Shown piece after piece: positions 36,721 through 45,852 of a stretch of DNA of 64,000 bases. The notes beneath the pieces are model-generated. The model was not told the DNA's origin. It searched no databases and saw only the letters and a list, made by a program, of their open reading frames with translations. Position numbers and translations under genes: made by a program. Position 1 is the stretch's first letter. Each line of letters opens with the position of its first letter. The stretch spans positions 1-64,000 of the forward strand of contig JAPTVL010000047.1 in NCBI GenBank assembly GCA_028065725.1, given 5' to 3'. The stretch is from Betaproteobacteria bacterium. GTDB taxonomy: Bacteria; Pseudomonadota; Gammaproteobacteria; Burkholderiales; Rhodocyclaceae.

Positions 36721-36748
36721 GAAAGTCGGCGCCGATACCACGGCGATC
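36721..36748 (-). repeat. Short interspersed motif, copy 4
   Basis: On the minus strand this copy reads GATCGCCGTGGTATCGGCGC followed by CGACTTTC, between the convergent multicopper oxidase and glycosyltransferase genes. It matches copy 5 at 25 of 28 positions. Confidence 0.55.
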
Positions 36749-36765
36749 CCGTGGGCTTCGCGACC

Positions 36766-38184
36766 TCAGCCCCTGTCCTTGCCGAGGGCATTGCCGCGGG
36801 TCATTTCGCCCCAGTGTTGTGCGCTGCCGACAGCCCAGCGCCACAGGCCCTGCAGGCGCCAGAAGGCGACCAGCTGGCGGTAGCCGAAATTCTCGACCAC
36901 CGAGACGAAAGCCAGCGCAAGCAGCTGCGACTTCCTCGGATAGAGGCGAAACGACAGCTCCTCGAGCAGCAGCGCGGTGACCGAGAGCAGCAGGCCGAAG
37001 CTCAGCGCGATGAACATGAATGCCGCGAACGCCGCCCAGGAGAAGATGCCGAGCGCGGTGCCGATCACGATCAGGGCGTAGCCGGTGATCTCGAGCACCG
37101 GCCCGAGAAATTCGAACAGCAGGAAGAACGGAAACGCCAGCCATCCGGCGGCTCCGCCGCGCGGATGGAACAACAAGCCCCGGTTCATTGCCAGGCTTTC
37201 GGCCAGGCCGCGTTGCCAGCGCGTGCGCTGCGCACGCAGCACCTTCAGCGATTCGGGCGCCTCCGTCCAGCAGATCGGGTCGGGCACGTAGGTGATGCGG
37301 TAGGGGGTTCCGCGCTCGCGGTTGAGGCGGTGCAAGCGGACGATCAATTCCATGTCCTCGCCGACCGTGTCCCGGCGGTAGCCGCCTGCCGCCACGACCT
37401 CGTCCTTGCGGAACAGGCCGAAGGCCCCCGAGATGATCAGCACGGCATTGAGCGGCGTCCAGCCGAGGCGTCCGAACAGGAAGGCGCGCAGGTATTCGAT
37501 CACCTGGAAGCGGACCAGCATTCTGTCGGGCAGGCCCACCTCGGTGAGAAAGCCGCCGCTGATGCTGCAGCCGTTGGCGATGCGCACCGTGCCGCCGGCG
37601 ACGATGGTCCTCGGGTCTTCGACGAAGGGGCGCACCACCTTCGTCAGCGAGTCGCGCTGCAGGATCGAGTCCGCGTCGACGGCGCAGAACAGCGGAAAGC
37701 GTGCGGCATTGATCCCGGCGTTCAGCGCGTCGGCCTTGCCGCCGTTCTCCTTGTCGATCACGCGCAGCGACCGGAACCGGGTCGAGCGGAAGACGCCGCG
37801 CACCTCGCGGCAGGGAACGCTGCGGCGGTAGGCCTCGGGGAAGGGCAGCAGGTCGAACTCGCGCACCAGTTCGGCCAGCGTGCCGTCCTTCGAGCCGTCG
37901 TTGATGACGACGATCTCGAACTCGGGGTAGTCGAGCTGCAGCAGCGAACGCAGGGAGGCTGTGATCGTCGCTTCCTCGTTGTAGGCGGGAACCAGCAGGC
38001 TGATCGGGGGATCGAAGCCGGTGCTGGCGCGGGGCAGCATGTCCAGGCTGTACCGGTCGATGTAGCGGCGCAGGCTCACCAGCGACAGCAGGTTGAGCAT
38101 CAGGTAGCCGCCGTTGAGCAGCACGAAGTAGCACAGGAAGCCCCATTGCAGGGCGACCAGCCAGTCATGCATGGCGGCGTTCAT
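36766..38184 (-). CDS. Family 2 glycosyltransferase, membrane-bound
   Basis: The 472-residue enzyme has one N-terminal membrane segment, a GT2 catalytic domain with LVPAYNEEATITASL, VVINDGSKDGT, AVDADSILQRDSL (D-x-D) and QRTRWQRG (the Q/R-x-x-R-W acceptor motif of processive synthases), then four or five C-terminal membrane segments. It resembles cellulose- or PNAG-type synthases. ATG 38184 overlaps the stop of the HEAT gene by 4 bp. It is the last gene of a five-gene operon that includes a YaiO-like barrel, which suggests production of an exported polysaccharide. Confidence 0.86.
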   Translation of the reverse strand: MNAAMHDWLVALQWGFLCYFVLLNGGYLMLNLLSLVSLRRYIDRYSLDMLPRASTGFDPPISLLVPAYNEEATITASLRSLLQLDYPEFEIVVINDGSKDGTLAELVREFDLLPFPEAYRRSVPCREVRGVFRSTRFRSLRVIDKENGGKADALNAGINAARFPLFCAVDADSILQRDSLTKVVRPFVEDPRTIVAGGTVRIANGCSISGGFLTEVGLPDRMLVRFQVIEYLRAFLFGRLGWTPLNAVLIISGAFGLFRKDEVVAAGGYRRDTVGEDMELIVRLHRLNRERGTPYRITYVPDPICWTEAPESLKVLRAQRTRWQRGLAESLAMNRGLLFHPRGGAAGWLAFPFFLLFEFLGPVLEITGYALIVIGTALGIFSWAAFAAFMFIALSFGLLLSVTALLLEELSFRLYPRKSQLLALAFVSVVENFGYRQLVAFWRLQGLWRWAVGSAQHWGEMTRGNALGKDRG

Positions 38185-39245
38185 GCTGTGCACTCCGCTC
38201 CGGTTTCGGCCAGCACCTGGCGCAGCATCTGCGCGGCGTAGCGGTCGCTCAGTCCGGCCGCCATGTCGAGCAGGTCGGCGCGCTGCAGGAAGGGCAGCTG
38301 CGTCAGGGCACCCGCAGCCCGGTAGCGCACCCACCACTCCGGGTCGGCGAGCATTTCCCGCAGCCGCGCCACGTCTTCCCTCGTGCCTATCCGCCCCAAT
38401 ACGGTCGCCGCCTGCGCCCGTACCGGCCACGCGGCATGGACGGCCAGGCGGCGCGTCGCGGCGAGCGCGCGCGGATCGACCACCGCCTTGAGCGCGGCGA
38501 TCAGCGTGTCCGCCGGCTTGCCGTCTTTAAGGATGGCCGCCAGGATCGGCCAGGCGTCCGCCGTCTGCACCGCGTCAAGCAGGGGCAGCAGGCGCGTCGC
38601 GTCGGCATCCCTGCTTCCGGCCAATGCCGCGAGCAGCACGGCACCGTGCGAGGCGTCGCGCACCTCGTCGAACATCGCCACGACGCGTGCGGTCGACCAG
38701 TCCACGCGGCGCGCGACGACCGCCAGCACCGTTGCCGCGCTGCCCGCCGGATCGATCTGCAGCAGGCTGCGCGCCGCCAGCAGGGACAGTACCGGGTTCG
38801 GGTCCGTTATCAGCGCTGCCAGTGCGTCGCGCGCCTCGACGGCTTCCATGCGGCCGAGGCTCACCGCGCCCAGCAGGCGGCCGCGCATGTCGCCGCGGCG
38901 CATCAGCCGCATCGCCATCCCGGCGAGCTGCAGTTCCCGCGCCATGTCGCGCAGCCGCAGCCGCGCCGCGCCGCGCAGCATTTCGCTGAACTGCAGCCAG
39001 ACCAGCATGATCAGTTCGCGGTCGCGGCCATGGACTCGGGGCAGGCGGTAGGGCAGGCCTTCTATTGCGTTCAGGAAAACGGGCGTCCAGCTTTCCTTGA
39101 TGCGGGCCGCGCGCAGCGCCTTGCGGTCCGCCGCGATGCGCAGGAGGACGATCGCCACCAGGATCAGCAGGATCAGGGCGAAGACCGCAAGGCCGCTCAG
39201 CAGCGCCAGACGCAGCAGCGGATCAGAATGCGAAACGAAGTCCAA
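38181..39245 (-). CDS. Membrane-anchored HEAT-repeat protein
   Basis: The 354-residue protein starts with a membrane anchor (LALLSGLAVFALILLILVAI) and continues with about six HEAT-like helical pairs, each ending in Ala- and Leu-rich helices (AVSLGRMEAVEARDALAALI, AATVLGRIGTREDVARLREM). HEAT repeats bind proteins. It is wedged between a barrel and a GT2 gene with short overlaps on both sides (22 bp and 4 bp), so it probably scaffolds the synthase complex in the cytoplasm or at the membrane. Confidence 0.8.
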   Translation of the reverse strand: MDFVSHSDPLLRLALLSGLAVFALILLILVAIVLLRIAADRKALRAARIKESWTPVFLNAIEGLPYRLPRVHGRDRELIMLVWLQFSEMLRGAARLRLRDMARELQLAGMAMRLMRRGDMRGRLLGAVSLGRMEAVEARDALAALITDPNPVLSLLAARSLLQIDPAGSAATVLAVVARRVDWSTARVVAMFDEVRDASHGAVLLAALAGSRDADATRLLPLLDAVQTADAWPILAAILKDGKPADTLIAALKAVVDPRALAATRRLAVHAAWPVRAQAATVLGRIGTREDVARLREMLADPEWWVRYRAAGALTQLPFLQRADLLDMAAGLSDRYAAQMLRQVLAETGAECTA

Positions 39246-39981
39246 GACGCAGGCCGCTGCGGGTGTAAAACTCGCCCTGGCGCTGACGACCCAGCTCCCA
39301 GTTCAGGGCCAGGCCCTTGCCGAGGCCATGCCGTCCCGCAAGGCTGCCGTTGCGGACGCGCGAGGTGACGAATGCACCGCTGCCGTCGTGCTCGGTCTCC
39401 CGGCCGCTGGCGAAGGCGATGCCGAACCAGTCGTGGTCGCCATAGTAGTGGTTCCATTGCAGGCGATGGGTGGCAGCAAAGGCCGCGCCGTCCGGCCCGC
39501 CCGCGAACAGGGTGTAGGCGAAGCGTTCGTTGCCGGTGTAGTGCTCGACGCCGAGGTTGATCACCCCGGTATTGCCCGCGTCATAGCCGGCGCGCCGCAT
39601 GCCGCCCGACAGGCCCCATCCCTGCGCCGGCTGGAAATGCAGGCCGACCAGGCCATAGTGCCGCGACAGGACGCGGTGGCTGCCGCTCGCGCCGGCCTCG
39701 GCCTGCAACTGGAGCGAGGGTGCCAGGGGCAGGTAGCCGCCGGCATGCAGTTCGTCGTCGCGCAGGCGGTAGCGTTTGGTATTCCGCCAGCCGCCATACG
39801 CGACCCGGTCTTCGGTATCGCGGTGTTCGATGCGAACGAAACGGCTGCTCCAGTCCGGCAGGCCGCGGCTCAGGTGCTCCCGCTCGGCGCCGGCTTCGAT
39901 TGCGGTGCGTGGCGTCGCGGGTTGTGCCGCTGCCGATAACGCGGCGCCGACGAGGAGGATGGACAGCAACAGGCGCATCAT
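39223..39981 (-). CDS. YaiO-like outer-membrane beta-barrel protein
   Basis: A 252-residue protein with a signal peptide (MMRLLLSILLVGAALSAAAQ) and alternating amphipathic strands ending in an aromatic C-terminus (GLRLGLRFAF), as expected for an outer-membrane barrel. Features such as YGGWRNTKRYRLRDDELHAG and the total size fit the YaiO family. ATG 39981 overlaps the response-regulator stop by 4 bp. A barrel beside a synthase-like GT2 suggests secretion of a glycan. Confidence 0.78.
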   Translation of the reverse strand: MMRLLLSILLVGAALSAAAQPATPRTAIEAGAEREHLSRGLPDWSSRFVRIEHRDTEDRVAYGGWRNTKRYRLRDDELHAGGYLPLAPSLQLQAEAGASGSHRVLSRHYGLVGLHFQPAQGWGLSGGMRRAGYDAGNTGVINLGVEHYTGNERFAYTLFAGGPDGAAFAATHRLQWNHYYGDHDWFGIAFASGRETEHDGSGAFVTSRVRNGSLAGRHGLGKGLALNWELGRQRQGEFYTRSGLRLGLRFAF

Positions 39982-40418
39982 CGCGCTGCCCTTCGAATCC
40001 GCCGCAGGCGCGCGCGCAATTCCTCGATCTGGAAGGGCTTGACCACGTAGTCGTCCGCGCCGGCATCGAGCGCGCGGGCAATGTCCTTCTCGTGCCCCTT
40101 CGAGGACAGCATCAGCACGGGCGTGTTGCCCCATTCCGGCCGGGCGCGGATCGCCGTCACCAGCTCGAAGCCATCCGCATACGGCAGCAGGACGTCGAGC
40201 AGGACCAGGCTGGGCGGGCCTTCGTTGGCGATCATCTGATGGGCCGCCCGCCCGTCCACGGCGTGGCGCACCGCGAAACCTTCGCGATCGAGGACGAAAT
40301 GCAGCACGGACGCGACCATCGGATCATCCTCGATGACGAGCGCCGTCGCCTTGGTGCCACCTTCCCCCGGCACGCTGTTTCCCAACCTGGGGTTGTCAGT
40401 GTCAGCTGTTTCTCCCAT
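39978..40418 (-). CDS. Single-domain response regulator
   Basis: The 146-residue protein is a receiver domain with ALVIEDDPMV (acidic pair), LVLLDVLLPYADGFE (phospho-acceptor Asp), LMLSSKG and VVKPFQIEEL (switch Lys). There is no output domain. The start overlaps the end of the upstream hybrid kinase by 17 bp. It likely relays phosphate from that kinase's Hpt domain to control the glycosyltransferase system by protein contact. Confidence 0.88.
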   Translation of the reverse strand: MGETADTDNPRLGNSVPGEGGTKATALVIEDDPMVASVLHFVLDREGFAVRHAVDGRAAHQMIANEGPPSLVLLDVLLPYADGFELVTAIRARPEWGNTPVLMLSSKGHEKDIARALDAGADDYVVKPFQIEELRARLRRIRRAAR

Positions 40419-42318
40419 GCGGCAATTCTACGCCTTGGGCATCGGCAAACGTCGCGTCGGTGCCTGGCTCCTGTCGGCGCGGGCGCACCGTCGCCGTGCG
40501 CAGGTGGTCGAGGATATGGCGCGCCCGCTCGGCAAGCGCTGCCGTATCGCCGGTTTCGAGTTCGGCTTCCAGCGCCTTGCAGGCTGCCGACGCCGCATGA
40601 AAGCCGAAAATGCCCAGGCTGCCACCGAGCTGGTGCGCCAGCCTGCGGCCTTCCCCCCGCTCGCCCCGAAGCAGTGCATCGACCAGATCGGCGAGCAGTG
40701 CCTCGCGCGAGGCGCGGAACTCGGGCAGCATGGGCAGCAGGTCGGCCTCGACCCATACGGTGTCGTTCCGCTCATCCGCCGTGCCGGTCTGCGCGCCCTG
40801 GCGGCCGGCAAGCAGGGCCATCACATCCTGGCGCGTGCAGGGCTTGCCCAGACAGGCGTCGAAGCCCTCCGCCAGGTAGGTGTCCTGACTGCGTGCATCG
40901 TCGATCGCGGAGAAGGCCACCACCACGCTCGGCACCTGGCCGGCCGCCGCCTGGAACGCGCGGATCGCATGCAGCGCCTCGATTCCGCCCATCACCGGCA
41001 TGTGGATATCCATGAAGATCAGGTTGGGTCGCCAGTCGCGGATGCACTCCAGTGCGAGCTTGCCGTTGACCGCGGTCGTCACCCGCCTGCAACCCGGAGG
41101 CAACAGCCTGGCAAGGATCAGGCGGTTGTATTCGTCATCGTCGACGATCAGAATTTCCGGGCAGGCATCGACGGCGAGCGGGTGGCCGATGCGGACGTGG
41201 CTCACCGGCCCGGCTGGCGCCGCGGACGTTGCCCGCCGCAAGCTGAGTTCGAGCGTGGTGCCGCCCGCGTCGGAGGTCTCCATCGTCAGGTCGCCGCCCA
41301 GCGCGCGCGCGATCAATCGCGCCGAGTAGGCGCCCAGGCCGGATCCACCCGCCTTTCCCGAGGTGGCATATTTGCTGAAAAAGCGCCCGCGGATGTCGGC
41401 AGGTACCGCGCCCGCGTTGGCAACGCTCAGGCTTACCGTGGCTTCCTGCGCGCCGAGGCGGATCTCCAGCGCGCTGCCCTCGGGCGCCGCCTCGATGGCG
41501 TTCTTGAGGATGTTGGCGACCAGCGAATATGCCAGGTCGGACTGGCCCTCGGCAGCCGGTATCGCCGCGACGGCGTCGAAGCCGATGTGCAAGGCCTTGG
41601 CGTCGGCGTGCTCCCTGAGGTCGTCGATTACCGCCTGGACAGTCGCCTGCAGGTCGACGGACTCCGGCTGGAACGTGAACTCGCCCCGCTCCATCTTGTG
41701 CAGCGACAGCGACAGATTGACCATTGCCAGGGCGCGCCGGGCGGAACGCCGGGCGATCGCCAGCAGGCGCTGCTCGTCGCCGTCGAGCCCTGGCCGCGAC
41801 ATCAGCATGCCGAGAGTGGCGATGATGCCGCCAAGCGGCGTGCGCAGGTCGTGGCGGGCGATGCGGTCGGCATCCTCCACCGCATGCAGCGCGTCGCCCA
41901 GTTCCTGGTTCAGGCGTTCCAGGCTTGCCTGCTGCTGATGCAGGCGTTCGTTGCGGTCGGCAAGTTCGAGGGAAAAACTTTGTTCGGCGGCCACCGTTGC
42001 GGCCAGCCGCTGCACCAGTAGCGCCACCAGCGTGAAGGAACCACCCTGCGCCAGGGTGTTCCATACCCAGGTGAAGGTCGTGGAGTAAGCAGTGCCGTCG
42101 AGATGTTTCGAGACGAACCAGACCAGGGTGCAGTAGGCGGCAAAGGCATAGGTCTGCGGCCGCGACGCGACGCTGGCCGCGAGGATGATGGCAACGAAAT
42201 ACAGCGGGAAGAGGCGTAGCTCGGCGCTGGTCGATACGTCGAGCAGGAAGACCGCGGAGGCGATCGCTGTCGCGATCAGCAGGCCCAGTCGGCGCGACAG
42301 GTGCAGGATCCATTTCAT
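40402..42318 (-). CDS. Hybrid histidine kinase with receiver and Hpt domains
   Basis: A 638-residue protein: four hydrophobic segments to about residue 105, coiled linker, HisKA with ARHDLRTPLGG (His156), ATP-binding domain with NILKNAIEAAP and GGSGLGAYSAR, receiver with ILIVDDDEYNR and FMDIHMPVMGG (Asp437; switch Lys492), and a C-terminal Hpt domain with LAHQLGGSLGIFG (His562). It thus holds three phosphorelay modules in one chain. It opens the operon with the response regulator, barrel, HEAT and GT2 genes. The sensor part is too small to hint at a ligand. Confidence 0.9.
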   Translation of the reverse strand: MKWILHLSRRLGLLIATAIASAVFLLDVSTSAELRLFPLYFVAIILAASVASRPQTYAFAAYCTLVWFVSKHLDGTAYSTTFTWVWNTLAQGGSFTLVALLVQRLAATVAAEQSFSLELADRNERLHQQQASLERLNQELGDALHAVEDADRIARHDLRTPLGGIIATLGMLMSRPGLDGDEQRLLAIARRSARRALAMVNLSLSLHKMERGEFTFQPESVDLQATVQAVIDDLREHADAKALHIGFDAVAAIPAAEGQSDLAYSLVANILKNAIEAAPEGSALEIRLGAQEATVSLSVANAGAVPADIRGRFFSKYATSGKAGGSGLGAYSARLIARALGGDLTMETSDAGGTTLELSLRRATSAAPAGPVSHVRIGHPLAVDACPEILIVDDDEYNRLILARLLPPGCRRVTTAVNGKLALECIRDWRPNLIFMDIHMPVMGGIEALHAIRAFQAAAGQVPSVVVAFSAIDDARSQDTYLAEGFDACLGKPCTRQDVMALLAGRQGAQTGTADERNDTVWVEADLLPMLPEFRASREALLADLVDALLRGERGEGRRLAHQLGGSLGIFGFHAASAACKALEAELETGDTAALAERARHILDHLRTATVRPRRQEPGTDATFADAQGVELPHGRNS

Positions 42319-42391
42319 TTCGGCATCCTACGTCGATTTCCGGATCCCGCGCAATTGCCGCGGGGTGGCCGACGCCAAGTCCGGAAAGCCC

Positions 42392-42419
42392 GAAAGTCGG
42401 CGCTGGCACCACGGCGATC
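42392..42419 (-). repeat. Short interspersed motif, copy 5
   Basis: On the minus strand it reads GATCGCCGTGGTGCCAGCGC then CGACTTTC, the clearest full-length copy. It lies in the gap between the divergent hybrid kinase and the TRAP binding protein. Confidence 0.6.
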
Positions 42420-42467
42420 AGCCGTCGGTGGTAGGCTTGCGCGGTTTATTACCAAAGAAGGAGAAAA

Positions 42468-43472
42468 ATGAAAATCCGTACATTGTTCATTGGCCTCGCC
42501 GCCGCCGCGTTCTCGGCGGTCGCACTGGCCCAGGCACCGATCGTGATCAAGTTCAGCCACGTCGTCGCCGCCGACACGCCCAAGGGCAAGGCCTCGGAGT
42601 TCTTCGCCAAGCGGGCGGCGGAACTGACCAAGGGCAAGGCCAAGGTCGAGGTTTACGCCAACAGCGCGCTCTACAAGGACAAGGAAGAAGTGGAGGCGCT
42701 GCAGCTCGGCGCGGTGCAGATGCTGGCGCCTTCGCTGTCGAAGTTCGGCCCGCTCGGGGTCAAGGAATTCGAGGTGTTCGACTTCCCCTACATCTTCGAT
42801 GACTACGCCGACCTGCACAAGGTGACCCAGGGCCCGATCGGCGCCTCGCTGTTGGCCAAGCTCGAACCCAAGGGCATCAAGGGCCTGGCCTTCTGGGACA
42901 ACGGTTTCAAGTCGATGTCGGCCAACACGCCGATCAAGGTGCCGGCCGATCTCAAGGGCAAGAAGATGCGCATCCAGTCGTCCAAGGTGCTGGAAGAGCA
43001 GTTCCGCACCCTCGGCGCGCTGCCGCAGGTGATGGCCTTCTCCGAGGTGTACCAGGCGCTGCAGACCGGCGTGGTCGACGGCACCGACAATCCGCACTCC
43101 AACCTGTATACGCAGAAGATGCACGAAGTGCAGAAGCACATGACCATCACCGACCACAACTATCTCGGCTACGCGGTGATCGTGAACAAGAAGTTCTGGG
43201 ACGGCCTGCCGCCCGAATTGCGCGCCCAGCTGGAGCTGGCCATGAAGGAGGCCACGGCCTACGCCAACAAGATCGCGCTGGAAGAAAACGAGCACGCGCT
43301 GGAAGGCGTCAGGAAGAGTGGCAAGACGGCGATTTACGTGCCGACCAAGGACGAGAAGCTGGCGTTCAAGAAGGCCATGCTGCCGGTGCATACCAAGATG
43401 GCCGACCGCGTCGGCAAGGAACTGCTGCAGTCGATCTACAAGGAAACCGGCTTCGATCCGGCGAAGCTGTAA
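42468..43472 (+). CDS. dctP: TRAP transporter substrate-binding protein (DctP)
   Basis: The 334-residue periplasmic protein has a signal peptide (LFIGLAAAAFSAVALAQAPI) and the DctP fold signatures IKFSHVVAADTPKGKA, FEVFDFPYIFDDYADLHKV, the carboxylate-binding Arg region LKGKKMRIQSSK, and VVDGTDNPHSNLYTQKMHE. It should bind a C4-dicarboxylate or other carboxylate. AAGGAG precedes ATG 42468. The membrane partners DctQ and DctM are not adjacent, so it is an orphan or works with transporters elsewhere. A long palindrome follows its stop. Confidence 0.9.
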   Translation: MKIRTLFIGLAAAAFSAVALAQAPIVIKFSHVVAADTPKGKASEFFAKRAAELTKGKAKVEVYANSALYKDKEEVEALQLGAVQMLAPSLSKFGPLGVKEFEVFDFPYIFDDYADLHKVTQGPIGASLLAKLEPKGIKGLAFWDNGFKSMSANTPIKVPADLKGKKMRIQSSKVLEEQFRTLGALPQVMAFSEVYQALQTGVVDGTDNPHSNLYTQKMHEVQKHMTITDHNYLGYAVIVNKKFWDGLPPELRAQLELAMKEATAYANKIALEENEHALEGVRKSGKTAIYVPTKDEKLAFKKAMLPVHTKMADRVGKELLQSIYKETGFDPAKL

Positions 43473-43479
43473 TTCGGCA

Positions 43480-43515
43480 ACGGCAATGGCGCCGCAGCTG
43501 CGGCGCCATTGCCGT
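43480..43515. terminator. 36-nt perfect palindrome after dctP
   Basis: ACGGCAATGGCGCCGCAG and its exact complement meet without a gap, 7 bp after the dctP stop. As RNA this gives a stem of about 16 pairs with a 4-base loop. A T-run is missing, so it may be a factor-dependent stop or an mRNA stabiliser. Confidence 0.6.
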
Positions 43516-43643
43516 GCCGCAGCTGTCGACGCTTGAAGCGTCAATCAGTTTTGGTCATGTTTCGATAAAGGAAGCAAAGCCCACGTCGCGATTCCGGGCT
43601 GTACCCTCCGGCAGATTCATAAAAACATTCAGGAGGAGACAGC

Positions 43644-44918
43644 ATGGCCCACATCGTCATTCTCGGCGCCGGCATCGGCGGCCTGCCCGCAGCGTATGAA
43701 ATGTCCGGACTGCTGCGCCCCGGCGACACGCTGACGGTGATTTCCAACAATCCAAAGCACCACTTCACGCCCTCGAACCCCTGGGTCGCCGTCGACTGGC
43801 GCAAACGGGGCGAGATCGAAGTGGACATCGCGCCGCTGCTGGCGAAGAAGAAGATCGATTTCATTCCGGTCGGCGCCAAGCGGGTACACCCGGACAAGAA
43901 CCAGATCGAACTCGACGACGGCCGCAGCGTCGATTACGACTTCCTGGTGATCGCCACCGGCCCCAAGCTGGCCTTCGAGGAAGTCGAAGGCCTGGGGCCC
44001 AAGGGCCACACCCACTCGGTTTGCCACGTCGACCATGCGGTCGAGGCCGAACGCGCCTGGCAGGACTTCGTCAAGGACCCCGGCCACATCGTGGTGGGGG
44101 CGGTGCAGATGGCCTCCTGCTACGGTCCGGCCTACGAGTTCGCGATGATCATGGATACCGACCTGCGTCGGCGCAAGATCCGCGACAAGGTGCCGATGAC
44201 CTTCGTCACCGCCGAACCCTACATCGGCCACCTGGGCCTGGGCGGCGTCGGCGATTCCAAGGGGCTGATGGAATCGGTGATGCGCGAGCGCCACATCAAG
44301 TGGATCTGCAACGCCAAGACCACCAAGGTCGAGGCCGGCAAGATGTACGTTACCGAACACAACGAGGACGGCACGCCGAAAAAGGAACACGTGCTCGAGT
44401 TCAAGTATTCGATGATGCTGCCGGCCTTCAAGGGCATCGACGCCGTGTTCGGCATCGAGGGCCTGACCAACCCGCGCGGTTTCATCCTGATCGACGCCTT
44501 CCAGCGCAATCCGAAGTTCAAGAATGTCTATTCGGTCGGCGTCTGCGTCGCGATTCCGCCGGTGGAGGCGACCCCGGTGCCGACCGGCGCGCCCAAGACC
44601 GGCTACATGATCGAGTCGATGGTCAGCGCCACGGTGCATAACATCCGCGAAGCGCTGGACGGCAAGGAGCCGACGCACAAGGCGACCTGGAACGCGGTCT
44701 GCCTGGCCGACTTCGGCGATAACGGCGCGGCCTTCGTCGCCCTGCCGCAGATTCCGCCGCGCAACGTGAGCTGGTTCTCCCAGGGCAAATGGGTGCACCT
44801 GGCCAAGATCGCCTTCGAGAAGTACTACATGCGCAAGATCAAGAAAGGCACCAGCGAGCACGTGTTCGAGAAAATGGTGCTCAATTCAATGGGTATCATG
44901 AAGCTGAAGGATAAGTAG
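43644..44918 (+). CDS. Sulfide:quinone oxidoreductase-like flavoprotein
   Basis: The 424-residue protein has the FAD-binding GAGIGGLPAAYEM at the N-terminus, ATGPKLAFEEVEGLG as the second dinucleotide element, and two conserved cysteines in VQMASCYGPAYEF (near residue 159) and VGVCVAIPPVEATP (near 301), as needed for the sulfide-oxidising disulfide. The C-terminal region with amphipathic helices (WVHLAKIAFEKYYMRKIKKG) fits membrane docking. SQR type cannot be fixed by eye; other members of the family are flavocytochrome-like. AGGAGGAG precedes ATG 43644. It fits with a rhodanese and a YeeE transporter elsewhere in the window. Confidence 0.82.
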   Translation: MAHIVILGAGIGGLPAAYEMSGLLRPGDTLTVISNNPKHHFTPSNPWVAVDWRKRGEIEVDIAPLLAKKKIDFIPVGAKRVHPDKNQIELDDGRSVDYDFLVIATGPKLAFEEVEGLGPKGHTHSVCHVDHAVEAERAWQDFVKDPGHIVVGAVQMASCYGPAYEFAMIMDTDLRRRKIRDKVPMTFVTAEPYIGHLGLGGVGDSKGLMESVMRERHIKWICNAKTTKVEAGKMYVTEHNEDGTPKKEHVLEFKYSMMLPAFKGIDAVFGIEGLTNPRGFILIDAFQRNPKFKNVYSVGVCVAIPPVEATPVPTGAPKTGYMIESMVSATVHNIREALDGKEPTHKATWNAVCLADFGDNGAAFVALPQIPPRNVSWFSQGKWVHLAKIAFEKYYMRKIKKGTSEHVFEKMVLNSMGIMKLKDK

Positions 44919-44928
44919 CCGATCGGCA

Positions 44929-45711
44929 TCAGGCCGCGACGCTGTCGAACACCACGGCGTCGAGCGCCAGGGCGCCGAGCTGGTAATCGCTGAAGACGAT
45001 TTTTGCCGCCGCGTTCTCGCCGGCGGCGCCCAGCGCCACATACAGCGGCAGCAGATGTTCCGGCGAGGGGTGGGCGCGCGCCGCGTGCGGTGCCTGGTGA
45101 CGCCAGGCGAGCAGCGCCGGAAGGTCGCGCCGGGCCAGCGCCGCGGCGAACCAGTCGCGGAATTCGGCGACATGGGGCAGGGCCTCGCCATCCGGCGCAT
45201 CGAACACGACCTCGCCGAGGTTGTGCGTGAGCCCGCCCGAGGCGAGGATCAGCACGCCATCCCGGGCCAGCGATTGCAGTTTCTGGCCTAGTTGATAGTG
45301 AACTTCCGCGTCGGACTGCGGCATCACGGCCAGCTGGATCACCGGGATGTCGGCCGCCGGATACATGAAGCGCAGTGGCGACCAGGCGCCGTGGTCGAGG
45401 CCGCGGCTGCGATCGATCGCGATCTCCGGCAGCAGCGCGGCGACTTCGGCGGCGAGCTCGGGCGCCCCTGGCGCGGCGTAGGCCAGTTCATAGAGTGGTG
45501 GCGGGAAGCCGTAGAAATCGTGGATCGTTGTCGGTTGCGCGGCGGCGCTGACGGCCGGCGCGCGCGTGTTCCAGTGCGCCGAGACGGCGAGGATCGCACG
45601 CGGCCGCGGCAGTTCGCGGGCCAGTGCCTGCCAGGCCGGACCGGCACGGCCGGGTTCCAGCATCAGCATCGGCGAGCCGTGGGAAATGAAGATGGGCGGA
45701 ATGTAGTTCAT
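44929..45711 (-). CDS. Class III extradiol dioxygenase, DODA type
   Basis: The 260-residue LigB-fold enzyme begins PPIFISHGSPMLMLEPG with the first iron His. VSAHWNTRAP gives the second, RGLDHGAWSPLRFMYP the acid/base His region and LASGGLTHNLGEV a further conserved His. This pattern matches the bacterial 4,5-DOPA dioxygenase-like family (YgiD). It would open an aromatic ring between or beside two hydroxyls; the native substrate is uncertain. It converges with the SQR-like gene. Confidence 0.86.
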   Translation of the reverse strand: MNYIPPIFISHGSPMLMLEPGRAGPAWQALARELPRPRAILAVSAHWNTRAPAVSAAAQPTTIHDFYGFPPPLYELAYAAPGAPELAAEVAALLPEIAIDRSRGLDHGAWSPLRFMYPAADIPVIQLAVMPQSDAEVHYQLGQKLQSLARDGVLILASGGLTHNLGEVVFDAPDGEALPHVAEFRDWFAAALARRDLPALLAWRHQAPHAARAHPSPEHLLPLYVALGAAGENAAAKIVFSDYQLGALALDAVVFDSVAA

Positions 45712-45852
45712 GGCATGAGTCTAGCTGCGGCGCGCGGCGCGGTCAGCAAGCGGCGCGGAACAGAATGTTCCGCGCGGCGCAACAGGTGGCTGGACGCGGT
45801 GACGCCTTTGGCTATACTCATCACGCATCGGAACCTTCAGCGGAGAGCCAGC

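Noticed and set aside
35225..38146. 973-residue minus-strand frame over the multicopper oxidase
   Set aside because: It crosses the oxidase and the start of the glycosyltransferase in a wrong frame; both are supported by motifs.
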